From NCBI GenBank assembly GCA_002409365.1, contig DHUW01000001.1:1676-19252 (forward strand): a stretch of 17,577 bases of DNA, written 5' to 3'. The notes beneath the pieces were generated by a model, which worked only from the letters and a program-made list of their open reading frames with translations, did no database searches and had not been told where the DNA came from. Both the position numbers and the translations under genes were made by a program. Shown piece by piece: positions 7,073 through 13,585 of the stretch (position 1 is its first letter; each line of letters starts with the position of its first letter). This DNA comes from Anaerolineaceae bacterium UBA5224. GTDB lineage: Bacteria; Chloroflexota; Anaerolineae; Anaerolineales; Anaerolineaceae.

Positions 7073-7534
7073 ATGCAATTACACGATCTTAAACCCAACG
7101 AGGGCAGCAAGAAGGATCGCAAACGCGTTGGTCGTGGTATGAGCAGCGGACACGGAAAGACATCTGGTCGTGGTACCAAGGGTCAAAACTCCCGTAACGG
7201 GGGCGGTGTTCGTCAATATCATACCGGCGGCAACCTGCCTTTCTTCCGAAAATTGCCCTTCCTACGCGGTGAGGGTTTCACCCCACGCAACCGTGTTCGT
7301 TATGCCGAGGTCAACCTGGATTCCTTGCAGAATTTCAAGGCTGGCAGCGAAGTGACGCCCGATACCTTGAGAGAAGCAGGTCTCCTGAAAAAAGAGAAGG
7401 ATCTGCCAATCAAGATCATGGGACGCGGTGATGTCAAAGTTGCCTTGAAGGTTAAGGCTCATAAAGTTACTGAAGGTGCCCGCCAGAAGATTGAAGAGGC
7501 GGGTGGAAGTATCGAAACAATCGAGATCTCGTAA
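7073..7534 (+). CDS. rplO: 50S ribosomal protein L15
   Basis: L15 is a late-assembling 50S protein with a long glycine- and arginine-rich N-terminal tail that threads into 23S rRNA. The 153 residues show 'MQLHDLKPNEGSKKDRKRVG', then 'GRGMSSGHGKTSGRGTKGQ', then 'GGNLPFFRKLPFLRGEGF' and the C-terminal 'VKVALKVKAHKVTEGARQKI'. GGAG at 7061-7064 lies eight bases before the ATG and overlaps the rpmD stop region. Length is normal (about 145-155). secY follows, as in other spc operons. Confidence 0.98.
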   Translation: MQLHDLKPNEGSKKDRKRVGRGMSSGHGKTSGRGTKGQNSRNGGGVRQYHTGGNLPFFRKLPFLRGEGFTPRNRVRYAEVNLDSLQNFKAGSEVTPDTLREAGLLKKEKDLPIKIMGRGDVKVALKVKAHKVTEGARQKIEEAGGSIETIEIS

Positions 7535-7551
7535 CTAGAGGAGTGAACTTA

Positions 7552-8883
7552 ATGAAACGATCATCCTGGCGCTTTTTATGGAAATCAGAGGATATCCGCA
7601 ATAAACTGCTGATATCCCTGCTTTTGCTGGCTGTTTATCGGCTTGCAGCTAATATTCCGGTGCCCGGAATTGACCGCGCAGCTGTCGCTGGACTTTCCCA
7701 GATGACAGGCGCCGGCAAAAACCTGGTCAACCTGCTTGACCTGCTCTCCGGTGGTGCGGTGTCGCAGTTCTCAATTCTGGCTATGGGCGTCTACCCATAC
7801 ATTACCGCGCAGATCATCCTGCAGCTGCTCACACCGGTTATCCCAGCACTTGAGCGCAAAATGAAGGATGATCCACGGGAAGGCCGTATCTGGATGGAAA
7901 AATGGACAGTGATCCTGACCATCCCGATGGCACTTCTGTCCGCTTTTGGTCAGATCAACATTTTCAACCAAATGCTTGAGGGCAGCTCGGTGATTTCAAA
8001 CTGGGGATTCACAGGTGCAAACCTGCTGCCTACCATTACAGCGATCATCTCCATGATAGCCGGTACGATGTTCGGTATCTGGATTGGTCAGTTGATTTCA
8101 GAGTTTGGTTTGCGTAACCAGGGTCTGTCATTGATCATCTTTGCCGGTATCGTTTCGCGCTTCCCGGTAGCAATTGCCCGTATGGTTAACGGCAGCGAAC
8201 CCTGGTGGGTCTTTGTGGTTGTCCTGGCAGTATTCGTATTGACAATTTTGGCAATCGTTTACGTTCAGGGTGGTCGCCGGAATATCCCGGTGCTCTTCCC
8301 TGGACGCCGAATCGGCAACCGTATGTCCATGCCTGTTCGCTCTCAGCTTCCGCTGATGGTGAATATGGCTGGCATGATTCCGATCATCTTTGCCCAGAGC
8401 TTCCTGACATTCCCGGCGATTCTTTCATCGTTCTTCCTGAATTCTCAGACAACCTGGGTTAAAAACATTGCGAACTGGTTTTATGCTGCCTTTGGCGGCG
8501 ATACCTGGTGGTATCCGATCATGTTCTTTGTTTTGGTAGTGGCTTTTGCTTACTTCTATACGGACGTTTTGTTTGCCCAGCAGGATTACGGCGAAAACCT
8601 CAAAAAACAAGGTGCACAGATCCCCGGTGTTGTCCGTGGCAAACCTACGCAGGATTATCTGACCCGTGTCCAGCGCCGAATTACTTTGCCGGGAGCTTTC
8701 TTCCTGGGTCTGGTCGCGATTTTGCCTTTCCTTATGGGTTATGTTTTACCTGCAGGCAGTGCCGGTACTCAGATTATGCAAGCTTCGGGTTTGCTGATCG
8801 TTGTCGGAACAATTCGCGAAACCGTGGAATTGATCGAAACCGAACTGCGCATGCATGGTTACGACGACAGGTTGATCAACTAA
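7552..8883 (+). CDS. secY: Protein translocase channel subunit SecY
   Basis: SecY forms the membrane pore of the SecYEG translocon, which exports unfolded proteins and inserts membrane proteins. The 443 residues contain about ten hydrophobic segments. Signatures include 'IRNKLLISLLLLAVYRLAAN' (TM1), 'IPVPGID', 'LLSGGAVSQFSILAMGVYPY' with 'ITAQIILQLL' (plug and TM2), 'GMIPIIFAQS', and 'ITLPGAFFLGLVAILPF'. The last cytoplasmic part ends 'VELIETELRMHGYDDRLIN'. I choose ATG 7552 because AGAGGAG at 7537-7543 is eight bases away. An in-frame GTG at 7543 overlaps that site. Linkage to r-protein genes is normal. Confidence 0.97.
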   Translation: MKRSSWRFLWKSEDIRNKLLISLLLLAVYRLAANIPVPGIDRAAVAGLSQMTGAGKNLVNLLDLLSGGAVSQFSILAMGVYPYITAQIILQLLTPVIPALERKMKDDPREGRIWMEKWTVILTIPMALLSAFGQINIFNQMLEGSSVISNWGFTGANLLPTITAIISMIAGTMFGIWIGQLISEFGLRNQGLSLIIFAGIVSRFPVAIARMVNGSEPWWVFVVVLAVFVLTILAIVYVQGGRRNIPVLFPGRRIGNRMSMPVRSQLPLMVNMAGMIPIIFAQSFLTFPAILSSFFLNSQTTWVKNIANWFYAAFGGDTWWYPIMFFVLVVAFAYFYTDVLFAQQDYGENLKKQGAQIPGVVRGKPTQDYLTRVQRRITLPGAFFLGLVAILPFLMGYVLPAGSAGTQIMQASGLLIVVGTIRETVELIETELRMHGYDDRLIN

Positions 8884-8896
8884 TTTACGAGACGTC

Positions 8897-9553
8897 ATGA
8901 ACGAAAAAGCGACTTACATCGTCATGTTAGGTCCTCCGGGAGCCGGTAAAGGCACCCAGGCAAAGATCATCGCTGAAGAGCTGGGCTTAGTCCACATCTC
9001 TACTGGTGATCTGTTCAGAGAAAATCTGAGCAAGGAAACCGAATTAGGCAAGCTTGCCGCAAGTTTTATGAACAGAGGCGAACTTGTCCCCGATGATGTT
9101 ACGATTGCGATGGTAGAAGAACGCCTGAGCAGACCGGATTGCAAAAAGGGAGCTGTTATGGATGGCTTTCCACGCACGCCGGCACAAGCTGAAGCTTTTG
9201 ATGCTTTGTTGGAGAAGATCGGTGGTAAGGTGGACGTTGTGCCATTTATCGACGTTCCCAATGAAGTCCTGGTAGAACGCCTGAGCGGTCGTTGGATGAG
9301 CAAAGCAGGTCGTGTTTATCACGCCCTTTATAACCCACCCATGGTCAAGTGGATAGATGACATTGATGGGACAGAACTTTACCAAAGAGAAGACGACAAA
9401 CCCGAAACGGTAACCCATCGCATCGAGGTGTATTATCTTCAGACTTCTCCCTTGATTGAATATTACCGTGAAACCGGTACGCTGGTTACGATAGACGGTA
9501 CTCAGCCAATCGAAAAAGTAACTGAAGATATCTTGAAAGCTGTGAAGGCCTGA
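8897..9553 (+). CDS. adk: Adenylate kinase
   Basis: Adenylate kinase converts ATP and AMP to two ADP in the cytoplasm. The 218 residues carry the P-loop 'GPPGAGKGT' (12-20), the AMP-binding 'HISTGDLFRENL', the motif 'VMDGFPRTPAQAEAF' and the LID region 'GRWMSKAGRVYHALYNPP' to 'YQREDDKPETV'. The LID is of the long form but lacks the four zinc cysteines seen in many Gram-positive enzymes. The binding site upstream of the ATG is weak (only GAG within 'ACGAGACGTC'), so translation may depend on coupling to secY 13 bases upstream. The stop overlaps the map start. Confidence 0.97.
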   Translation: MNEKATYIVMLGPPGAGKGTQAKIIAEELGLVHISTGDLFRENLSKETELGKLAASFMNRGELVPDDVTIAMVEERLSRPDCKKGAVMDGFPRTPAQAEAFDALLEKIGGKVDVVPFIDVPNEVLVERLSGRWMSKAGRVYHALYNPPMVKWIDDIDGTELYQREDDKPETVTHRIEVYYLQTSPLIEYYRETGTLVTIDGTQPIEKVTEDILKAVKA

Positions 9554-10332
9554 TGTACGGTTTTGAATCGAGAGTAAACATCAAATCGGAGTCGGAGATT
9601 GCTATCATGCGCGAGGCTGGTCGTTTGAACCGCCAGACGCTCGAAGCGGTCAAGGCTGCGATTGCTCCTGGAGTGACGACTGGCGAGTTGAACGAAGTCG
9701 CTGAGAGTTTCCAGAGGCAGCACGGAATTTACTCTCCGTTTAAAAATTATGATCCGGGAAACGGTGTCCCATTTCCTGGCAGTATCTGCACAAGCATCAA
9801 TGAAGTGCTGGTGCATGGTATTCCCGGAAAGCGCAAACTGCAGGAAGGTGACATCATTTCAATTGATTGCGGAGCGGTTTACGAAGGTTTTGTCGGAGAC
9901 GCTGCCTTTACGATCGGCGTCGGTGAGATTTCGCATAAGGCGCAGCATTTGATTGATGTGACCGCCAAAGCACTTGAGATTGCTACAGCCATGATGGTTC
10001 CTGGCAATCACAGTGGTGATATCGGCGCTGCCATAGAGGAATATGTTGAGAGTGAAGGTTATTTCGTCACGCATACCTATACCGGTCATGGTGTTGGCAG
10101 ACAAATGCACGAAGATCCCCAACTGACGAACTATGGTCAACAGGGAACTGGCTTTTTGCTGCGGGAAGGTATGACAATCGCGATCGAACCGATGGTTTTG
10201 GTTGGTACACGCCAGACAAAAGTGCTGGGTGACCGCTGGACCGTAGTTTCGAAGAATGGCGGACTGACCGCTCACCAGGAAGACACAATTGCAGTGACCA
10301 AAAATGGTCCTCTGGTTTTGACCGCACTGTAA
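9553..10332 (+). CDS. map: Methionine aminopeptidase, type I
   Basis: The enzyme removes the initiator methionine from nascent proteins. The 259 residues contain the full metal-binding set of the pita-bread fold: D105 ('SIDCG'), D116 ('GDAAF'), H179 ('GHGVGR'), E212 ('AIEPM') and E243 ('HQEDT'). There is no N-terminal zinc or SH3-like extension, so it is a short type I enzyme. The start overlaps the adk stop by one base (TGATG), with GAAGG at 9544-9548. The adk-map order is usual downstream of secY. The next gene in many bacteria, infA, is not present here. Confidence 0.97.
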   Translation: MYGFESRVNIKSESEIAIMREAGRLNRQTLEAVKAAIAPGVTTGELNEVAESFQRQHGIYSPFKNYDPGNGVPFPGSICTSINEVLVHGIPGKRKLQEGDIISIDCGAVYEGFVGDAAFTIGVGEISHKAQHLIDVTAKALEIATAMMVPGNHSGDIGAAIEEYVESEGYFVTHTYTGHGVGRQMHEDPQLTNYGQQGTGFLLREGMTIAIEPMVLVGTRQTKVLGDRWTVVSKNGGLTAHQEDTIAVTKNGPLVLTAL

Positions 10333-10448
10333 ATGTTGATTGCCTGAAGGAATGGCGAATTTAGAAAAACAGCAAGAAAAGACCCTTGCTAAGAGTAAGC
10401 GAAGCATATATAATAAGAACTTTGCGGAGAGAAGAAGGAGACTGACTG
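10333..10448 (+). promoter_or_regulatory. Sigma70-type promoter for the alpha (rpmJ-rpsM) cluster in the map-rpmJ gap
   Basis: The gap holds a -35 box TTGCTA at 10386-10391, a 17-base spacer and a perfect -10 box TATAAT at 10409-10414. Transcription would start near 10420-10422, leaving a short leader of about 28 bases with AAGGAG at 10435-10440 before the rpmJ ATG. A-rich runs at about 10365-10380 could act as an UP element. The hexamers are near consensus (TTGCTA against TTGACA). That the promoter works, and that it marks a transcript boundary between spc and alpha, is inference. Confidence 0.75.
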
Positions 10449-10562
10449 ATGAAAGTATCAGCTTCAATTAAAAGACGCTGTAACAAGTGTAAAATTGTGA
10501 AACGTGAAGGCAGACTTTACGTCATTTGCACTAACCCAAGACACAAGCAGCGACAAGGATAG
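10449..10562 (+). CDS. rpmJ: 50S ribosomal protein L36 (zinc-binding form)
   Basis: L36 is the smallest 50S protein and binds 23S rRNA near the factor-binding side. The 37 codons read 'MKVSASIKRRCNKCKIVKRE' followed by 'GRLYVICTNPRHKQRQG'. This is the standard 37-residue length with the complete zinc site C11, C14, C27 and H32. AAGGAG at 10435-10440 lies eight bases before the ATG. It is the first gene after the promoter in the map-rpmJ gap and precedes rpsM, its usual neighbour. Confidence 0.97.
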   Translation: MKVSASIKRRCNKCKIVKREGRLYVICTNPRHKQRQG

Positions 10563-10572
10563 GTAAGAGAAT

Positions 10573-10962
10573 ATGGCACGTATAGAAGGTGTTGACCTCC
10601 CGCGCAACAAGCGCATTGAAATCGGGCTGCGGTACATCTATGGTATCGGACCGAAAACCGCTGACGATATTTTGGAAGCCACTGGTGTCGATCCTAGCAT
10701 TCGCGTTAAGGATCTGCCCGAAGATGAAGTTTCAAAACTTCGTGAATATATCGGTCAGAACCTGACCGTCGAAGGCGACCTGCGCCGCGAAGTTCAAATG
10801 AACATCAAGCGCCTGGTTGAAATCGGCTGCTATCGTGGTTTGCGCCATCGTCGAAACCTGCCTTTGCGCGGTCAAAATACCCGCACAAATGCCCGTACCC
10901 GCAAGGGACCGAAACGCACCGTTGCCGGTCGTGGTCGCCGCCGCGGAGCAACTAAGAAATAA
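10573..10962 (+). CDS. rpsM: 30S ribosomal protein S13
   Basis: S13 lies in the 30S head, bridges to L5 and contacts P-site tRNA through its basic tail. The 129 residues begin 'MARIEGVDLPRNKRIEIGLR' and continue 'YIYGIGPKTADDIL', 'GDLRREVQMNIKRLVEIGCY' and 'RGLRHRRNLPLRGQNTRTNA', then the basic tail 'RTRKGPKRTVAGRGRRRGATKK' region. The sequence is typical and slightly long at the C-terminus. AGGT lies about nine bases before the ATG. A structured 103-base gap separates it from rpsK. Confidence 0.98.
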   Translation: MARIEGVDLPRNKRIEIGLRYIYGIGPKTADDILEATGVDPSIRVKDLPEDEVSKLREYIGQNLTVEGDLRREVQMNIKRLVEIGCYRGLRHRRNLPLRGQNTRTNARTRKGPKRTVAGRGRRRGATKK

Positions 10963-10970
10963 GATCATAA

Positions 10971-11038
10971 CTGACTTATCTGATCACCCGGTGGGGTTCC
11001 CTTTCTCCCCAGCGGCAACCTGGTGAGAGACAAGTCAG
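10971..11038 (+). other. Long imperfect RNA stem in the rpsM-rpsK gap
   Basis: The arms CTGACTTATCT (10971-10981) and AGACAAGTCAG (11028-11038) pair over 11 positions with one mismatch. Inside, TCACC (10984-10988) pairs with GGTGA (11022-11026), then GGT (10990-10992) with ACC (11018-11020) across one mismatch, and GGGG (10993-10996) with CCCC (11007-11010) around a ten-base loop. No T-run follows, so it is not an ordinary terminator. It ends about 28 bases before the rpsK ATG. A ribosomal-protein-binding or processing role is inference. Confidence 0.6.
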
Positions 11039-11065
11039 AGTTGAAAGATTGAGTGAGGAAGAAAT

Positions 11066-11470
11066 ATGGCTAAACAAGCACGTACAGCGCGTCGAACTAC
11101 AGGTTCCCGCAAAGTTAAGCGCCAGATCTCGTCAGGACAGGTGCATGTATTTGCATCCTTTAACAACACCATTGTGACCGTAACTGACCTGCAAGGAAAT
11201 ACCATTTGCTGGGGCAGCTCCGGATCCGCTGGTTTTAAAGGTTCCCGCAAGAGCACACCTTTCGCTGCCCGAATGGCGACAGAACAGACCATTAAAGTAG
11301 CCCAGCAAATGGGTCTGCAAGAAGTGGAACTGTTTGTCAAAGGACCTGGCCCTGGTCGGGAAGCTGCCATTCGTGCCGTACAGGCAATTGGACTGAAGGT
11401 TGTCAGAATCACTGACCTGACCCCTGTGCCCCATAACGGCTGCAGACCTCCAAAGAAACGCCGCGTGTAG
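11066..11470 (+). CDS. rpsK: 30S ribosomal protein S11
   Basis: S11 forms part of the 30S platform near the Shine-Dalgarno/anti-Shine-Dalgarno helix. The 134 residues show 'SSGQVHVFASFNNTIVTVTD', 'GSAGFKGSRKSTPFAARMAT', 'ELFVKGPGPGREAAIRAVQA' and 'DLTPVPHNGCRPPKKRRV', the canonical S11 signatures. GTGAGGAAG precedes the ATG by about seven bases. The 103-base gap upstream is unusually long for this operon and holds a folded RNA element. The length is normal. Confidence 0.98.
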   Translation: MAKQARTARRTTGSRKVKRQISSGQVHVFASFNNTIVTVTDLQGNTICWGSSGSAGFKGSRKSTPFAARMATEQTIKVAQQMGLQEVELFVKGPGPGREAAIRAVQAIGLKVVRITDLTPVPHNGCRPPKKRRV

Positions 11471-11496
11471 TACAAAAGAAAAAGGATTGAGTTATT

Positions 11497-12135
11497 ATGG
11501 CAAGATATACAGATGCAGTTTGTCGTTTATGCCGCCGCGAAGGTGAAAAACTGTTCCTCAAGGGAGAACGTTGCTATACCCCCAAGTGTGCGATTGATAA
11601 AAGACCCTACCCCCCGGGAATGCATGGCAAAATGCAATCAGCTCGCCCAGGTCGGGAATCTGACTATGGCAAGCAGCTGCGTGCAAAGCAAAAAGCCCGT
11701 CGCGTTTACGGTATCTATGAACGTCAGTTCCGTCGTTTTTATGGCCAGGCAGTGGCCATGCGCGGTCAGACCGGTACCAACCTGCTGACCATCCTGGAAA
11801 CAAGACTGGCAAACGTCGTCTATCGCCTTGGTTTTGCGGCAAGCCGCCCACAGGCACGCATCCTGGTTTCCCATGGACATTTTTTGGTCAATGGTCGCCG
11901 GGCTGATGTCCCTTCCTTTGGGATCGAAGTTGACGATGTTATCAGCGTGAAAGAAAGCTCCAAGGATAACGCTTATTTCAAGCATCTGCGTGAAGAAGCA
12001 GAAGGTCGGACTGTACCTACCTGGTTGGCTCGCGATTTGAACAACCTGTCTGGTCGCATGTTACGTGCACCGGAACGCTCCGAAGTTGATGGCAATCTCA
12101 ACGAGCAGTTGATCGTTGAATATTATTCCCGCTAA
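11497..12135 (+). CDS. rpsD: 30S ribosomal protein S4, cysteine-containing (zinc) form
   Basis: S4 nucleates 30S assembly on the 5' domain of 16S rRNA, lines the mRNA entry and is an autoregulator in several bacteria. The 212 residues begin 'MARYTDAVCRLCRREGEKLF' and have C9-x2-C12 and C26-x4-C31, as in zinc-binding S4 of Thermus. The S4 domain is clear in 'LLTILETRLANVVYRLGFAA', then 'SRPQARILVSHGHFLVNGRR'. The ending 'LNEQLIVEYYSR' is standard. AAGGA lies upstream of the ATG. The position between rpsK and rpoA matches the alpha operon. Confidence 0.98.
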   Translation: MARYTDAVCRLCRREGEKLFLKGERCYTPKCAIDKRPYPPGMHGKMQSARPGRESDYGKQLRAKQKARRVYGIYERQFRRFYGQAVAMRGQTGTNLLTILETRLANVVYRLGFAASRPQARILVSHGHFLVNGRRADVPSFGIEVDDVISVKESSKDNAYFKHLREEAEGRTVPTWLARDLNNLSGRMLRAPERSEVDGNLNEQLIVEYYSR

Positions 12136-12148
12136 TCAGGAGTTAGGG

Positions 12149-12172
12149 CGGTCTTTCGTCACAGAAAGACCG
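12149..12172 (+). other. Perfect 9-bp hairpin just upstream of the rpoA ribosome binding site
   Basis: CGGTCTTTC (12149-12157) pairs perfectly with GAAAGACCG (12164-12172) around the loop GTCACA. The hairpin ends three bases before GAAGAGG, the rpoA ribosome binding site. No T-run follows, so it is unlikely to terminate transcription. It may protect or mark an RNA end, or tune rpoA translation; both are inference. Confidence 0.65.
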
Positions 12173-12186
12173 GGAAGAGGTAAACC

Positions 12187-13158
12187 GTGGCAAAGAAAAT
12201 GGAATTGGTATCACCAAAAGTTGAGCGTTCAGAAGAGCTGCGTGATTATGGCAAGTTCACGATCAGCCCGCTGGAACGCGGTTTTGGCGTAACCCTTGGT
12301 AATGCACTGCGCCGTGTGCTGCTTTCTTCCCTCGAAGGGGCAGCAATTACGTCGGTGCACGTTGCAAACGTGATGCATGAATTCAGCACCATCCCCGGTG
12401 TTCGTGAAGACGTGATCCAGGTCATGTTGAACATCAAGGAGCTGCGCTTCAAGCTTCATAACGTTGATAAAGCCGTTATTCATCTTGAGGTCAAAGGTCA
12501 GGGAACGATCACGGGTGCGGATATTGAATGCCCACCCGAAGTAGAGATCATCAACCCTGAAGCTTACCTTTTTAGCATCAGCGAAAATGACGCCAATGTT
12601 GAAATGGAAATGACCGTAGAATCCGGCAGGGGTTACATCCCGGCAACTGATCGCTCTGATCGTATGACGATCGGCGAGTTGCCCGTCGATGCAATCTTTT
12701 CCCCTGTGCGTCGTGTCAATTGGGAAGTCACCAGCGCTCGCGTTGGACATAGCACCGATTATGACCGCCTGATTCTTGACATTTGGACTGATGGAACTAT
12801 CGCACCTGAAAAAGCACTGATCGAATCATCACGCATCCTGATGCACCAGCTCGGCATCATCAGCGGCACCAGTGAAGAAATGCTGACCAAGCCGGTCGAA
12901 GAAGTTGAAGTTGAACAGCAGGTCGTCAACCGTGATGTCATTGAGACTCCGATTGAGGCACTCGACCTGGGTGTGCGTGTCTTCAATTCCTTGAAGCGCA
13001 CTGGCATTACCACTGTCGGCGATGTGTTGGAACTTTTGGACAAAGGCGAAAGCGCCATGCTCTCGATCCGCAATTTCGGAGAGAAAAGCTTGTCTGAGCT
13101 GAAAGCCAAGATGATCGAAAAAGGCTATTTGAAAGAAGAAGAAGTGGAGAACGAGTAA
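12187..13158 (+). CDS. rpoA: DNA-directed RNA polymerase subunit alpha
   Basis: The alpha subunit dimer is the platform for RNA polymerase assembly and binds UP elements and activators. The 323 residues show the N-terminal domain ('YGKFTISPLERGFGVTLGNA', 'LRRVLLSSLEGAAITSVHV', 'GYIPATDRSD', 'VTSARVGHSTDYDRLILDIW') and a C-terminal domain from about residue 254 with 'IRNFGEKSLSELKAKM'. I take GTG 12187 as start because AGAGG at 12176-12180 is six bases away. An in-frame ATG at 12199 lacks such a site. The stop overlaps rplQ by one base (TAATG). Confidence 0.97.
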   Translation: MAKKMELVSPKVERSEELRDYGKFTISPLERGFGVTLGNALRRVLLSSLEGAAITSVHVANVMHEFSTIPGVREDVIQVMLNIKELRFKLHNVDKAVIHLEVKGQGTITGADIECPPEVEIINPEAYLFSISENDANVEMEMTVESGRGYIPATDRSDRMTIGELPVDAIFSPVRRVNWEVTSARVGHSTDYDRLILDIWTDGTIAPEKALIESSRILMHQLGIISGTSEEMLTKPVEEVEVEQQVVNRDVIETPIEALDLGVRVFNSLKRTGITTVGDVLELLDKGESAMLSIRNFGEKSLSELKAKMIEKGYLKEEEVENE

Positions 13159-13541
13159 TGCGGCACCAGATTAAAGGATATCGTCTCAACCGCAGCATGG
13201 GTCATCGCACCTCGATGCGAAAGACGATGATTAAACAACTATTTGAACATGAAAAAATTCAGACTACCCTGGCAAAGGCAAAATCAATTCAACCCGATGC
13301 CGAGAAGCTGATCACTCTGGCGAAGAATGTCCAGAAAGCAGACGAAGCTCAGAAGCTCAATGCACGCCGACAGGCTGCCAGTGAACTTGGCAATGCCAGC
13401 GGTGAGATCGTTAAGAAATTATTTGATGATATTGCGCCTCGTTTCACCTCCCGCAAGGGTGGTTATACCCGACTGCTCAAATTGGGACCCCGCCAAGGCG
13501 ATAACGCCGAGATGGTTGTCTTAGAGCTTGTTTCGGAATAA
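13158..13541 (+). CDS. rplQ: 50S ribosomal protein L17
   Basis: L17 is a 50S protein near the exit tunnel on the solvent side. The 127 residues begin 'MRHQIKGYRLNRSMGHRTSM' and continue 'RKTMIKQLFEHEKIQTTLAK' and 'AKSIQPDAEKLITLAK', the family signature, ending 'RKGGYTRLLKLGPRQGDNAE' and 'MVVLELVSE'. The start overlaps the rpoA stop by one base, with GTGGAG about eight bases upstream inside rpoA. It closes the conserved alpha-operon order. Length is normal for the bacterial family. Confidence 0.98.
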   Translation: MRHQIKGYRLNRSMGHRTSMRKTMIKQLFEHEKIQTTLAKAKSIQPDAEKLITLAKNVQKADEAQKLNARRQAASELGNASGEIVKKLFDDIAPRFTSRKGGYTRLLKLGPRQGDNAEMVVLELVSE

Positions 13542-13562
13542 GCGCATTGAAGAAGTAGAAGC

Positions 13563-13585
13563 GCCTTTCAGGAAAATGGAAAGGC
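13563..13585 (+). promoter_or_regulatory. Hairpin carrying the truA ribosome binding site in its loop
   Basis: GCCTTTC (13563-13569) pairs perfectly with GAAAGGC (13579-13585), and the base after the stem is the A of the truA ATG. The nine-base loop AGGAAAATG contains AGGA, the best upstream match to the anti-Shine-Dalgarno, 12 bases from the start. No other good site is visible, except GGAAAGG within the 3' arm, which is too close. A translational control role is inference. Confidence 0.5.

Noticed and set aside
9859..10467. 202-codon minus-strand frame opposite map and the rpmJ start
   Set aside because: Opposite a fully conserved map gene, with no family signature and no ribosome binding evidence.
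10352..10471. 39-codon + strand frame in the map-rpmJ gap ('MANLEKQQEKTLAKSKRSIY'...), overlapping the start of rpmJ
   Set aside because: Its GAAGGA lies directly against the ATG with no spacing. It contains the TTGCTA/TATAAT promoter, overlaps rpmJ by 23 bases and matches no family I know.
10971..11038. Reading the rpsM-rpsK stem as an intrinsic terminator
   Set aside because: The stem is not followed by a T-run, and rpsK follows at once with its own binding site. I kept it as a structured element.
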